A stretch of 47,952 bases of DNA, from the NCBI GenBank assembly GCA_028287345.1, contig JAQBPV010000353.1, positions 1-47,952 on the forward strand. Reading direction: 5' to 3'. This DNA is from Gemmatimonadota bacterium (GTDB lineage Bacteria > Gemmatimonadota > Gemmatimonadetes > Gemmatimonadales > Gemmatimonadaceae). Position 1 is the first letter of the stretch. Each line of letters begins with the position of its first letter. The position numbers were made by a program, and so were the translations under genes. The notes beneath the pieces were generated by a model. The model did not search any database. It saw nothing but the letters and a program-made list of their open reading frames with translations, and was not told the DNA's origin. Positions 25,728 through 35,031 of the stretch are shown here, piece by piece.

Positions 25728-26519
25728 ATGAGCTCCAATAGCATTTCCCGCCTAGGACGGTCCATCGGACGCAACCTCGCGCGCCTTCTGCCGCGGTTGC
25801 CATATCCTGTTCTCCGCGGACAGATGAAGGGAGCTCGCTTCGTTCACGGAAGCCTCGCCGGCACAGGTGGCGGCGCATCTGTATTTCTCGGTCTGGTCGA
25901 GCCGGAGCAGACGGCTGAATTGCTACGGCATCTGGTACGCGGCATGACCGTATTCGACGTCGGCGCAAACGCTGGTTACTACACCGTTCTCGCCGGCCGT
26001 GCTGTCGGTCCAACTGGACAGGTTGTGGCAATAGAGCCGCTGACGTCGAACGTGGTTCGTCTCGCAAGAAATGTGGAAATCAACCGATTGGACAACGTCT
26101 CCATCGTCACCGCTGCGGTATCGGATCAATTCGGCGTCAAGAACTTCGCGATCGGGAACAATCATGCGCTTGGCCACCTCACCGATATCGACAGAGTTGA
26201 CCTCGCTCAAAGCGTCCCCTCGTCTGCGGTTCTGGCGCTCGTACCGGCGATCACTATCGACGCGCTCGTCGCTCGCGTTGGACGAGGGCCTGATGTCATC
26301 AAGATCGACGTAGAGGGAGCAGAGATGGAAGTATTGCGCGGCGCGGCGGACACCTTGTCCCGTGGTCATTGCACGATTTTTCTCTCTGTGCATTCCGACG
26401 CGTTGCGGATGTCCTGCCGGGTAGCCCTTGAAGCCTATGACTACTCGATGCTGCCGATCAACGGCGACTCCGACCATGCAGACGAGTATCGTTGTGAGCC
26501 GCGAAGCGCACGACCCTAG
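25728..26519 (+). CDS. FkbM family SAM-dependent methyltransferase
   Basis: The 263-residue protein is an FkbM-type O-methyltransferase. The SAM-binding motif I is VFDVGANAGYYTVLAGRAVG, followed by VVAIEPLTSNVVRLARNVEIN and the family-specific IKIDVEGAEMEVLRGA. A short basic N-terminal segment precedes the fold. FkbM proteins in surface polysaccharide loci usually methylate a sugar hydroxyl. The gene is a lone plus-strand unit; its stop is 30 nt from that of the convergent GT2 gene. Acceptor not predictable. Confidence 0.9.
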   Translation: MSSNSISRLGRSIGRNLARLLPRLPYPVLRGQMKGARFVHGSLAGTGGGASVFLGLVEPEQTAELLRHLVRGMTVFDVGANAGYYTVLAGRAVGPTGQVVAIEPLTSNVVRLARNVEINRLDNVSIVTAAVSDQFGVKNFAIGNNHALGHLTDIDRVDLAQSVPSSAVLALVPAITIDALVARVGRGPDVIKIDVEGAEMEVLRGAADTLSRGHCTIFLSVHSDALRMSCRVALEAYDYSMLPINGDSDHADEYRCEPRSARP

Positions 26520-26549
26520 GTATCCGTGGCTCCCAGGCGTTGAACGACG

Positions 26550-27887
26550 CTACACCGACGTGCGATCGGCCGGTGCAAGAGGCGTTCTCCACTCGGACTC
26601 TGGCGGAAATGCGGCTCCTTTGCCCATTGCCCGCAAGCGGTACATCACCGACTTCGCCAGCAATTCTGCCAACGTCGTAGGCCGCATGTCCGCATAGGCC
26701 TGGAACAGGAACTTCGCAGCGTACGCCGCGTCGAAGATATTTCGAATCCCATAGGTCGCGCCATCAACGAAGAAGGCGCTTGTATTGATTCCGCTGCCCT
26801 CAAAGGCATTGCGTTTGCTATTTCGTTTGGCGTTGCGTGCCTTTTCCAGGAAGAACTCACTCAACCCATGGAACTCCGCGATCTGATTCAGAATCGCCAG
26901 TTCGCGACGCATCCTCTCCTCTCCGTAGAGCGCGTGTGCCAATTCGTTTAGGCTGTTCAGCAACACTTGGCGATAGTTGATCGGAGGAATGGTGCCTGCC
27001 CATCCCGGGAGGTCCCTGGCCGTGAGCAGGTAGTCCACCGTCATCAGCGTGATCAATGGCGAATAGGGCTGAGACGCGAGTTCGGGATGCATTGGCCTCG
27101 ATGCGACGCTCTGCACGAACGACTGCGAGGCCTCCTTCCCCTTCGCCTCGTTCGACAGATAGGCGAGTCCCTGAGAGTCCGGCGACAGCCCATACAACGC
27201 GAAAGGTTGGCTGGAGAAGGCGAACCGAGGTGTCTCTCCGGCAAGGACGATTCCTGAATAGCCATCGGGCGTCGGGCACGAATAGAACCGTCCATCCGGA
27301 GTCCGGCTCCGCACTTGGTCGATCAGTTTCGTCGACGCCACACCTTTGACATAGAACATCGGACATTCGATGTCACTGAGGTAGTGGAGGTTCTTGGACT
27401 GTCGCGCGAGGAACTGTTGAGACTCGACGACCCTGGTACCCCTCGTATGATAGATGGCCAGCTGACCATTCGCGCCTCGGACATTGGGATACGTGTAGAT
27501 CGGCGCCGGCCATGTCAGCAACTCCGTTCCCGTGTCTCTCAATGTGTCTCGCATGCCTTCAATCCCGCCCGGCAACAGACCATCATCGCCTCCCAAGGCA
27601 ATGACGTATCCCGGCTTGGCTTGAGCCAGCGCAAACTCGAAATTGTCTCGCATGCCAATGCCAGGGTCATGCGACATGAAGCGTACGCGCGAATCCCGCC
27701 GAGACGCCTCTTCGACAATCTCGCGATTGTTTTCGGTACTGCCATCGTCCGAGACGATGATCTCCAGCCGTTCGTATTCCTGCATCATGCAGGTGCGAAG
27801 TGTGTGATACAGGTATTGAGCCCGATTCTTGGTCGGGATGATTACAGTAAAAAGCGGAGAGGGCTCTCCAACGCCTGGTGTCTTCAT
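26550..27887 (-). CDS. Glycosyltransferase family 2 protein with long C-terminal part
   Basis: The 445-residue protein has an N-terminal GT-A domain: FTVIIPTKNRAQYLYHTLRT, LEIIVSDDGSTENN, and the metal-binding region IALGGDDGLLPGG near residue 100. After about residue 230 follows a helical C-terminal part of more than 200 residues that I do not recognise, with ALYGEERMRRELAILNQIA and NAFEGSGINTSAFFVDGATYG. An inverting sugar transfer in the repeat-unit pathway is likely. It lies 198 nt downstream of wzz and may have its own promoter. Confidence 0.87.
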   Translation of the reverse strand: MKTPGVGEPSPLFTVIIPTKNRAQYLYHTLRTCMMQEYERLEIIVSDDGSTENNREIVEEASRRDSRVRFMSHDPGIGMRDNFEFALAQAKPGYVIALGGDDGLLPGGIEGMRDTLRDTGTELLTWPAPIYTYPNVRGANGQLAIYHTRGTRVVESQQFLARQSKNLHYLSDIECPMFYVKGVASTKLIDQVRSRTPDGRFYSCPTPDGYSGIVLAGETPRFAFSSQPFALYGLSPDSQGLAYLSNEAKGKEASQSFVQSVASRPMHPELASQPYSPLITLMTVDYLLTARDLPGWAGTIPPINYRQVLLNSLNELAHALYGEERMRRELAILNQIAEFHGLSEFFLEKARNAKRNSKRNAFEGSGINTSAFFVDGATYGIRNIFDAAYAAKFLFQAYADMRPTTLAELLAKSVMYRLRAMGKGAAFPPESEWRTPLAPADRTSV

Positions 27888-28085
27888 TTCTTTGCTAGAC
27901 TGTTCAGTTAAGAACGCTTCGCAGTTCTACACGCCCGAACTGGCGGCAGAGCTCGTGTAGTGGGATTGTGCGATACGCTCTAAGGGACGCGTTGATTCAT
28001 CCACGCGATGAGCAGCCGGCAGTCGTGGACAGGTTGTGTCATCGAGGATCCTGGGCTGCCTTGGGATCCGGGACGCACCTCTCGT

Positions 28086-29165
28086 TCACTGTGGACTCTT
28101 TACCCTCTTGCGACGGAAACCGCGGCGCACAGCATCAAAGTCGTGTCGCGTGTCGGCTAGGTACCGTGAGAGGGCAGCGAATTCGGGGTCCGACGCGGCG
28201 CGGCGACGCGTGACTTCATCCCTCACAAAGCCGATGCCCATCCCGAGAACCGTGCCCCCAATTAGCGCGAACAGGCCGAATTTTGCGGTGCCTCTGCCCT
28301 CCGGGCGCGCCGGGACGATAGGCTTCTCGATTATTGTAATGACCGGCGTGTCGCGCACCTCGTCCATGCGTGACTTCTCAACGGCCTGGGCTACGGTGTT
28401 ATAGACGCTGCGCCGGAACTCCATCTCCTGGGCGAGGCGGTCGTGCCGGAAGGTGAGATCGGGAGAATTGCGATAGTCACGATTGGCCGTCAGAAACGCC
28501 TGCAGTCGGTTCTCTGCGTCACGCAACTCGAGGAGAAGTTGCTCCGAGCGACTCTCCATGAAGCGTCGCTCCGCACCAGCCTTCGAGGTTCGCCGCTCCA
28601 CGTTGAAGCGGTTCACCTCGTCCAGGAACCGCTGGACAACCTCCTGCGCGAGCGTGGGATTCGGCATCGCGAGGCGCATCGACACGACGCCAGTACGGGC
28701 CTTCACGTCCACCTTGAGCGACGCAGTCAACATATCGACCGCCTTCGACAGCTTCATCTGCGGGGACCCCTCGCCCGTCGGAAGAAGGTCCGCCAGCGTC
28801 GCGGTAACAACCCCGGTGTCGGTCGGGAAGGTGTACTTGCTCAACAGCACGCTCGTAATGAGCTCGCGCGTCTTGAGTAGCTCCCCGTAGAATGCCGGCG
28901 TCTCGACCGCATCCTGTCCGGGCGCCGCGACGCCGAATTGCGCCGCTAGACCACTCAGCCCCGAGAGGTTGCTCGACTGCGGCACGAAGGACGCGGAGGA
29001 CGCGTATTGCCGTGCGGAGAGCAAGCGCGTCGTCACGGTGATCACGAACAGCAGGCCCGCCAAGCCGATGATCATCCTTCGGTGGCGAAGGAAGAACGCC
29101 GCCACCTCGACGATCGAGAAGTTGTTCTCGTCCGCGTTCTCGGGGGGTCGATCAGTCGTTGTCAC
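28086..29165 (-). CDS. wzz: Wzz/GumC-type chain length determinant protein
   Basis: The 359-residue polysaccharide co-polymerase has two membrane helices, at about 31-50 (MIIGLAGLLFVITVTTRLL) and near 300-320 (FGLFALIGGTVLGMGIGF). Between them lies a periplasmic coiled-coil domain with RRFMESRSEQLLLELRDAENRLQAF in two parts. The proline-rich PIVPARPEGRG just before the second helix is the family hallmark. No tyrosine kinase domain is fused and no separate kinase gene is seen. It sets modal chain length with the EpsG-type polymerase. The start is a GTG at 29165, right after the GT4 stop. Confidence 0.92.
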   Translation of the reverse strand: MTTTDRPPENADENNFSIVEVAAFFLRHRRMIIGLAGLLFVITVTTRLLSARQYASSASFVPQSSNLSGLSGLAAQFGVAAPGQDAVETPAFYGELLKTRELITSVLLSKYTFPTDTGVVTATLADLLPTGEGSPQMKLSKAVDMLTASLKVDVKARTGVVSMRLAMPNPTLAQEVVQRFLDEVNRFNVERRTSKAGAERRFMESRSEQLLLELRDAENRLQAFLTANRDYRNSPDLTFRHDRLAQEMEFRRSVYNTVAQAVEKSRMDEVRDTPVITIIEKPIVPARPEGRGTAKFGLFALIGGTVLGMGIGFVRDEVTRRRAASDPEFAALSRYLADTRHDFDAVRRGFRRKRVKSPQ

Positions 29166-29169
29166 GTGG

Positions 29170-30453
29170 TCATGTTCCCAGTGAAGGCTTCATCGAGGCG
29201 GCAGTTCGTCGAGTCCTCTCGGCATGCCTCTCGATCACCTCAGCATACAGGCGGAGGTGACGCTGGCCGTACAGATCAAGCGAGTACTCACGCTCCGCGA
29301 GTTGCCGCGCCTGTACCCCGATCTTCGCTCGCAATTCGTCGTTGTCCAGAAGTTGCTTGAGGGCACCGATCAACGCCTCGCGGTCCATCGGCGGAACCAC
29401 TACACCACCGACAGGCGCGTCGATGACCTGCGGCAATGCCGTGCCGTCGGCCACGACAACAGGCGTGCCGCACGCCATCGCCTCGACCGCCATGAGCCCG
29501 AACGACTCCTGAATCGACGGCATGACGAAGGCGTCCGCCGCCCCCAGGACTCGGGCCAGCTCCTCCCCGTCCACCCAACCCATCGGCCGCACGTCGTACT
29601 TTGTAGACAGCTCCGCGAACCCCTTGCCGTCCTCGAGGATCAAAAGGGTAGTGGGCGTGTCAGGAGTATACAACTGGAGTGCATCCCTCAACCACCGCAT
29701 ACCCTTGAATCGATCGGATGCCAGGCCGACATCGCGGAACGCGATGACCTTGTGACCGGTCGGGATGCCCAATATGCGTCTCGCCTCGGCCTTGTTCATC
29801 GGTTTGAAGACCGACAGGTCGATTCCGAAGGGGATGCGATGACACGGCAGGTGACGGAGCAGCGGGCTGTTGGCGATGCGCTGCTCCATCCACTGTGACG
29901 CGACGACGAGAGTGACATCCGCGCGCTCGTAGACCCGCCGTTTGACCTCCCAGTGCGGATGCGTAGAAGAGCGCATGAACAACGCGGTACGCCTCGGGTG
30001 CGGACATGGTGCAGCGCATCCTGTCATCCATTTGACGCATTCGAAGGAATGCTCGCACCCGCCCGTACTCGCCCACGGATCGTGCAACGTCCAGACAAGT
30101 GGTTTGCGACGACTCAGCGACGGCAACGACAGGATGCTGAAGTTGGCTCCACCGTGGATGAGATGCAGATGGACGACATCGGCTTTCTTGAAGCAATCGG
30201 TGGCGGGCAACATCCACCCGCTCGTGCCGAGCAGTCCGTCGAAGCCCGCGCGGTCAGCGACACTCCCCACCGCGTCGGCGAGGCCATGCAACAGGCGATT
30301 GCGCGGCGGCAACTGATGAACGGACGCACTTTCGCTCGTCCGGTTCCACACCGCCATGTCCACACGGTGACTCACTCCGAGCGCGCGCTGCATGTAAAGC
30401 CCCGTGAAGCGGCCGCCCGCCAGATCCGTATTGCTGACGTGCAAGATATTCAT
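29170..30453 (-). CDS. Glycosyltransferase family 4 protein
   Basis: The 427-residue GT-B enzyme starts MNILHVSNTDLAGGRFTGL, typical of WcaC-type family 4 transferases. It also has VWTLHDPWASTGGCEHSFEC and CAAPCPHPRR, a cysteine-bearing region seen in that subgroup. The donor domain contains ADAFVMPSIQESFGLMAVEA and CGTPVVVADGTALPQVI. In colanic-acid-like loci, WcaC relatives transfer fucose or related sugars, but the donor here is inferred only. It ends 4 nt before the wzz GTG. Confidence 0.92.
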   Translation of the reverse strand: MNILHVSNTDLAGGRFTGLYMQRALGVSHRVDMAVWNRTSESASVHQLPPRNRLLHGLADAVGSVADRAGFDGLLGTSGWMLPATDCFKKADVVHLHLIHGGANFSILSLPSLSRRKPLVWTLHDPWASTGGCEHSFECVKWMTGCAAPCPHPRRTALFMRSSTHPHWEVKRRVYERADVTLVVASQWMEQRIANSPLLRHLPCHRIPFGIDLSVFKPMNKAEARRILGIPTGHKVIAFRDVGLASDRFKGMRWLRDALQLYTPDTPTTLLILEDGKGFAELSTKYDVRPMGWVDGEELARVLGAADAFVMPSIQESFGLMAVEAMACGTPVVVADGTALPQVIDAPVGGVVVPPMDREALIGALKQLLDNDELRAKIGVQARQLAEREYSLDLYGQRHLRLYAEVIERHAERTRRTAASMKPSLGT

Positions 30454-30496
30454 CCGGCGAGCCTCCTACTGGGCTCTACCCTGACCGACGCACTCG

Positions 30497-31543
30497 CTAG
30501 CGCCATTGCGTCGAGAAGATGGAATGGTACGTCCCGAAGTACTCTAGCCAACTCGCTGTGCCGAAGAAATTGATGAACTTGAAGGCCACGAACGCGAGCA
30601 GGATCGTCACGTAAACCGCCTTGCTTATGGACCGTTTCAGGCAGGTGACGATGACGGGATAGGTCACGAGCGTCGCCGGCGCGAAATTCATCCCGATGCG
30701 ACCCATGATTTCGAGGATCAGCGTCAGCGGCGCGAGCAGAAAGCTGATGATCGCAATTTGAAAGATGACGGACAATTCCCCACGCTGCTCCCTTGCATAA
30801 TACATCGTGACGATGAACAGGCCCGTCAACAGCAGAAATCCGAGCCCCGACCGCACAACGCCAACGTCCTCGTAGAGGGCATAGTGCGTGAAGAACACGC
30901 CGAGGAACTGCGTCAGGTACCCTGAGAGCGTGCTTCCGAAGACGAACAGCCCGATGTACAGTGCGAAGAGGACCGAGGCAGAGACGCGGGTCAAGCGCCG
31001 GTCGGGTCGGATGACGAAGTAAGCTGGGATGAGGACCAGTGCGCTGAAGTGAAACAGCGACGCCAGCGTGACGCAGAGCATGTACCGCACGAAATTCCGA
31101 CGATACAGATATTCCACCGAGAAGATGAACAGCGTAATCGCGACGGACTGCCGCATCGCCGAGGAATGGATCAGCATGAAGTCCGGATTCCACACGTAGA
31201 TGCAGACCGCCATCCAGTACAGATTGGGAGGAACGTTTCGTTCGATGAACCGGTAAAACACCACGCTGTTGAGCAAAGCCAACGCGGCGATCATTGCGAA
31301 GAATCCGAGGGGCCGGAACACGTCACTCAGATAGACCCATCCCGGCTCCCAGAGGACGGCGAGATTGTTGGTACCATCGTACGCGCCAGCATACGCCATG
31401 TAGTCATTGCCGAAGTCGTACCGGAGCGCGAGGAATAAGAAGATCAGGAGGAACGCGCCCTTCAGTGCCCATCGAAAATTCTTGTATTGGGCCAGGTACG
31501 CCAACAGGATTGAAAACGTGCCGAGCAGCAGGGTCGCGGTCAT
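30497..31543 (-). CDS. EpsG-type polysaccharide polymerase
   Basis: The 348-residue integral membrane protein has roughly ten hydrophobic segments. It carries the EpsG signature around residues 41-60 (LRYDFGNDYMAYAGAYDG), then EPGWVYLSDVFRPLGF and ALLNSVVFYRFIERN. HSSAMRQSVAITLFIFS resembles the conserved SxIRQ-type segment. EpsG proteins take the place of Wzy in many Wzx-dependent loci, and no separate Wzy was found. The ATG overlaps the upstream GT2 stop as ATGA. Confidence 0.88.
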   Translation of the reverse strand: MTATLLLGTFSILLAYLAQYKNFRWALKGAFLLIFLFLALRYDFGNDYMAYAGAYDGTNNLAVLWEPGWVYLSDVFRPLGFFAMIAALALLNSVVFYRFIERNVPPNLYWMAVCIYVWNPDFMLIHSSAMRQSVAITLFIFSVEYLYRRNFVRYMLCVTLASLFHFSALVLIPAYFVIRPDRRLTRVSASVLFALYIGLFVFGSTLSGYLTQFLGVFFTHYALYEDVGVVRSGLGFLLLTGLFIVTMYYAREQRGELSVIFQIAIISFLLAPLTLILEIMGRIGMNFAPATLVTYPVIVTCLKRSISKAVYVTILLAFVAFKFINFFGTASWLEYFGTYHSIFSTQWR

Positions 31544-32823
31544 TCGCGCCCGGAACTCCGCATCGGCTGCGTGTTACCCAGCACGGACGACGACACAACG
31601 CGACTGAAGGTTTGGCCACGCCCCGCGAGGAAGGCTGTCAGGGCGTGCGTCGCCTGGACCATGTCCTCGAGGTCATCGATCTGTTGCACCGCTCGTCGTC
31701 CCAGAATCATCTGCAGACGATTCCGTACTCGCTGCATCAGCCGAGCGCCTCCATCCAGCTTGCGGAGCGCAAGTCTCCACGCCAGGAGAGCCACGCCTCC
31801 GGGGACACTCCTGTGCATTGCGCGCAACCCACTGACAAAGTCACGCAGTACGGCCCGCGTGACTCCATCGTTCGCGCTGATGTTCAAGGCCGCGTGCCGG
31901 GGCAGATCGAGCTGCGAGATGAGGTCGTCCCGACCCATGTCGCGCAACGCAGCGAGGCTCGAATCCACCCAGATCGATTCTACGGTATATACGCGGGGAA
32001 CGAGCGGGCTCCACTCGTACTCGCCGCGATGGCGGAGATGCGGCGCGTCGGCCAGTCGCTTCGAGTGCCGCTTGTGTGCACCCTCGAGAATGGCGCCGCT
32101 GACGGCGCAAGATCCCGGAATGGTGAGCGGGTAGTCGATGACCGCAACGCGCCTCGCCACACAGGCAATCGCGAGTGAGGCGTACGTATCAGGACTCAGG
32201 CCGCCGAAGTATGCGCCGGTCTTGTTGTAAACCGCCTCGAGGCACCGCCGATGCACCAGTCCGTGGTACAGCTTCGGGAGGCCCGCATCGAGATAGTAGA
32301 GCCCTCCGTTGCGCAGCAGTGCCCGGACCTCTTGCTCCACGTCGGCCCACACGACAGTGCACTTGAAGTCGCCAATGGTGAGCGTCCCTCCGGTCACTTC
32401 GGTGAAGAGCGTGGATGCGAGTCCGGTGCCTCTCCACAGATAGTGACTCGACGATTTCACGACCAGCGCGTCTAAATCCTGGGCGCTGGCCCACGCTGCC
32501 GCTGCGACGATTTCGGGATTCACGCCGTCGTCGTCGCCGATGAAGCAGAGGTACTCACCGCTTGTCAGACGTGCGGCGGCATCGAAATTATGAATGAACG
32601 ACAGCGGGGTACGCGAGTGGTTGTACTTGAGCCGCCGATCGACCGGCCGCGCCGTCAGCCACTCCTCCAGATCCCGCTCGTCGCTATTGTCCTGCACGAC
32701 GAGTTCGAGTCGACTATCGTCGATCTCCAGAATGCTCTGGATTGCCGAGATCGCATATGCAGCTCGATTGCGAGTCGGGACAACGATGCTGAGGAGGGGT
32801 CGGGAGCGAGGGTCAGTTGTCAT
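31540..32823 (-). CDS. Glycosyltransferase family 2 protein
   Basis: The 427-residue protein has a GT-A domain: LLSIVVPTRNRAAYAISAIQ, LELVVQDNSDERD and the metal-site segment YLCFIGDDDGVNP. The middle part, RCLEAVYNKTGAYFGGLSPD, resembles the same position in the GT2 at 26550-27887. A helical C-terminal tail of about 150 residues follows, with no clear domain. The start at 32823 overlaps the wzx stop as ATGA, and the end overlaps the EpsG start. It belongs to the five-gene minus operon. Donor unknown. Confidence 0.9.
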   Translation of the reverse strand: MTTDPRSRPLLSIVVPTRNRAAYAISAIQSILEIDDSRLELVVQDNSDERDLEEWLTARPVDRRLKYNHSRTPLSFIHNFDAAARLTSGEYLCFIGDDDGVNPEIVAAAAWASAQDLDALVVKSSSHYLWRGTGLASTLFTEVTGGTLTIGDFKCTVVWADVEQEVRALLRNGGLYYLDAGLPKLYHGLVHRRCLEAVYNKTGAYFGGLSPDTYASLAIACVARRVAVIDYPLTIPGSCAVSGAILEGAHKRHSKRLADAPHLRHRGEYEWSPLVPRVYTVESIWVDSSLAALRDMGRDDLISQLDLPRHAALNISANDGVTRAVLRDFVSGLRAMHRSVPGGVALLAWRLALRKLDGGARLMQRVRNRLQMILGRRAVQQIDDLEDMVQATHALTAFLAGRGQTFSRVVSSSVLGNTQPMRSSGRE

Positions 32824-34328
32824 CGGGCTGGGATGCGTTGCCTCGCCTGCCTCACGAGCATCCATCTCCACTCCGGCACGCTCAGCGCGGCGGCAGTGGC
32901 GGACACGACCCACACAAGCCCGATGACGGCGACCATCGCAACTCGCGCAGTAGGCAGCGGCAAGAGCCATCGACCGGCCAGCGCGACCACAAGCGACGCG
33001 GCCAGCGGGCGACCCACGTCGCGCCGCACCCAGGTCTTCAACTCGCCATGAAGGAAGCGTCGATGAAGCAAGTACATGTACGGGAACAGCGTGCAAACAT
33101 TCATTGCCAACCACGCGACGCCGGCCCCGAGTAGGCCGACGCGGCTGACGAGTATGATAAGCAGCGGTATGATTACCAGTACTCCTCCCAGCTGTATGCG
33201 CACGATCAACCGCGTCTGCCCGTAGGCTAAAGCGAGGTAGAACGGGATGACAGTAATCGCCTGCATGATCTGGCCGGCCAGCAGCAATGAGGTGGTTGCA
33301 CCTACCTCCCGTGCGACGGACGTAGAACCCGTCCAGGCGAGCAGCAGCCTATCCGAAAAAAATAGAAACGTCAGCGCACAGGGCAAAACGACGATGCTCA
33401 CCAAGCTGCAAGCTCGATGGTACAAAGCCGTTACCGCGTCTCGTTCGCCGACGGCGACCAGTCCTGTCAGCCTCGGGAAGATGGCTAACCCGACAGGTGT
33501 GGCGAGCATCAGTGGGACCGAGGCCAGCGTCCCTGCTAGCGAATAGTATCCGAGCATCGCGAGCGGCAGGACCTTACTGACCACAAGCTTGTCGGTCTGG
33601 GTCAGAAAGGCGGAGAGTACAGAAATGCTCGCCATGCCCGCGGCGTATCGCCAACTTTCACGCAGGAGGATCTGATCGTACCGCGGGCGCAGCGTCGGCG
33701 CCGGCATGGCGCGCCAGAGAGTCACGCGCACCGCGGCGAAATAGATCGCGTTGAAAATGAGCTGGCACCACGCAAAGGCGATGATTGTCGGCGAGACCAG
33801 CCATAGCACCGCAACCGACCCGACGCCACGTATAAGTCCCCAAGCCACCTGAAGCACGTTGTAGCTAACCTGACGCTGGAGACCAAGGAGTCCGCCGTTG
33901 TATAGCCCAGCTGGCAGCTGGAAGGCGATCGCGATGCCCATCGCCCGGATTGCCGTCGTGATCACCTCAGGGGTCAGCGCACCGGCACGCAACCAGTGGA
34001 GCGCCAGATAGGGTGCCACAATCCAAAGCCCTACCATCGACGCGAGCGAGATCGACAAATAGGCGACCTCATAGGTCCTGAGCAGATCGCGCATCCTGCC
34101 CTCCGAGCCCTCGAGCATGGCCAACCGCGCCATCTCGCGGCTCAACGTCGCAGTGAGTCCGACGTCTGCAAGCGCCAGAAGGGCCGCCAACGTGGAGTAC
34201 ACGCCGACGAGTCCATATGCCTCGACGCCGAGGAACCTGAGGTACAGGGGAACGAACAGATACACCGACACGATCCCCCACCCACGTCCCACAAAGTTCG
34301 CGACGACGTTCCTGCGCACTCTACTCAC
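32820..34328 (-). CDS. wzx: Wzx-type oligosaccharide flippase
   Basis: The 502-residue protein has about twelve to fourteen hydrophobic helices of the MOP/polysaccharide synthase superfamily. It moves undecaprenyl-linked repeat units across the inner membrane. Recognisable segments are VYLFVPLYLRFLGVEAYGLVG, ALADVGLTATLSREMARL, FLTQTDKLVVSKVLPLAMLG and TPVGLAIFPRLT, all in the family layout. The GTG at 34328 is used because it follows the methyltransferase gene; the GTG at 34319 is equally possible. The start is 47 nt after the upstream stop. Confidence 0.9.
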   Translation of the reverse strand: MSRVRRNVVANFVGRGWGIVSVYLFVPLYLRFLGVEAYGLVGVYSTLAALLALADVGLTATLSREMARLAMLEGSEGRMRDLLRTYEVAYLSISLASMVGLWIVAPYLALHWLRAGALTPEVITTAIRAMGIAIAFQLPAGLYNGGLLGLQRQVSYNVLQVAWGLIRGVGSVAVLWLVSPTIIAFAWCQLIFNAIYFAAVRVTLWRAMPAPTLRPRYDQILLRESWRYAAGMASISVLSAFLTQTDKLVVSKVLPLAMLGYYSLAGTLASVPLMLATPVGLAIFPRLTGLVAVGERDAVTALYHRACSLVSIVVLPCALTFLFFSDRLLLAWTGSTSVAREVGATTSLLLAGQIMQAITVIPFYLALAYGQTRLIVRIQLGGVLVIIPLLIILVSRVGLLGAGVAWLAMNVCTLFPYMYLLHRRFLHGELKTWVRRDVGRPLAASLVVALAGRWLLPLPTARVAMVAVIGLVWVVSATAAALSVPEWRWMLVRQARQRIPAR

Positions 34329-34374
34329 GCGAAAAGCCTGCCCCGTCCCGACCCCTGTGAGACTCGTGTTCTCC

Positions 34375-35031
34375 TCATTGCCGCTCCAATACGCAGAGAA
34401 TTCGAAAAGCGAATCTCGGCCTGTTGCGCACGAGCCGCTGGCTGAGAAGGGAGACGGTAAGCCAGAACCGCCACGGTCGCCACCGGATGCGAGCCATCTC
34501 GCCCCGCAAACACCGCAACCCCTCAATGCCGACGACGCGGTACCCGCGCGCCTCCATCTGCGCGGCACTCCAGCCCGAGAGATGCCGCTGGTAGGCGTTG
34601 CCATACTCTTCGCCCTGCGGAAGAAAGCCATTCGGCGTGTACAGAATGACTTTCTTTCGCGCCACCAGCTCCATCTGCGCGATGAGGTCGGCTGCATCTC
34701 CTTCGAGGAAGTGCTCTATGACGTCGGACGCCAGCACACAGTCGAACGACTTCGGTCCGAATTCTTTCTCGATGTCCAGCAACGACATCAGGTGATATTC
34801 GTCATGGATGCCCTTTGCGCGGCTCTGCTCGATCACCGGCAAATATCCGTCGATGCCGACGAGACGCTCCGGTCGGTGCGAGAGCAACTGCACGGGCGAG
34901 TTGAAGCCACAGCCGACATCGAGGAGCGTTCCGCTCGAAGGTCCGATCGCCTCGTTCAATTCTCGGACGTACTGACCGTCCAGCCCTCCGAAGATACGTT
35001 CCCATTGCCGGCGCAGCATTGCTCTGATCAT
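34375..35031 (-). CDS. Class I SAM-dependent methyltransferase
   Basis: The 218-residue protein has the SAM-binding motif LLDVGCGFNSPVQLLSHRPE, the acidic VGIDGYLPVIEQSRA and the later DCVLASDVIEHFLEGDAADL, as in Methyltransf_11/23 families. HLSGWSAAQMEARGYRVVG is common in polysaccharide-locus members. The ATG at 35031 is preferred; an ATG at 35109 would add 26 poorly conserved residues. It is the first gene of the wzx-epsG-wzz operon. Modification of a sugar or chain terminus is inferred. Confidence 0.85.
   Translation of the reverse strand: MIRAMLRRQWERIFGGLDGQYVRELNEAIGPSSGTLLDVGCGFNSPVQLLSHRPERLVGIDGYLPVIEQSRAKGIHDEYHLMSLLDIEKEFGPKSFDCVLASDVIEHFLEGDAADLIAQMELVARKKVILYTPNGFLPQGEEYGNAYQRHLSGWSAAQMEARGYRVVGIEGLRCLRGEMARIRWRPWRFWLTVSLLSQRLVRNRPRFAFRILCVLERQ

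Noticed and set aside
28046-28069. Two GGATCC sites near the wzz end as an inverted repeat
   Set aside because: Each is a self-palindromic restriction-type hexamer; the intervening sequence does not extend the pairing.
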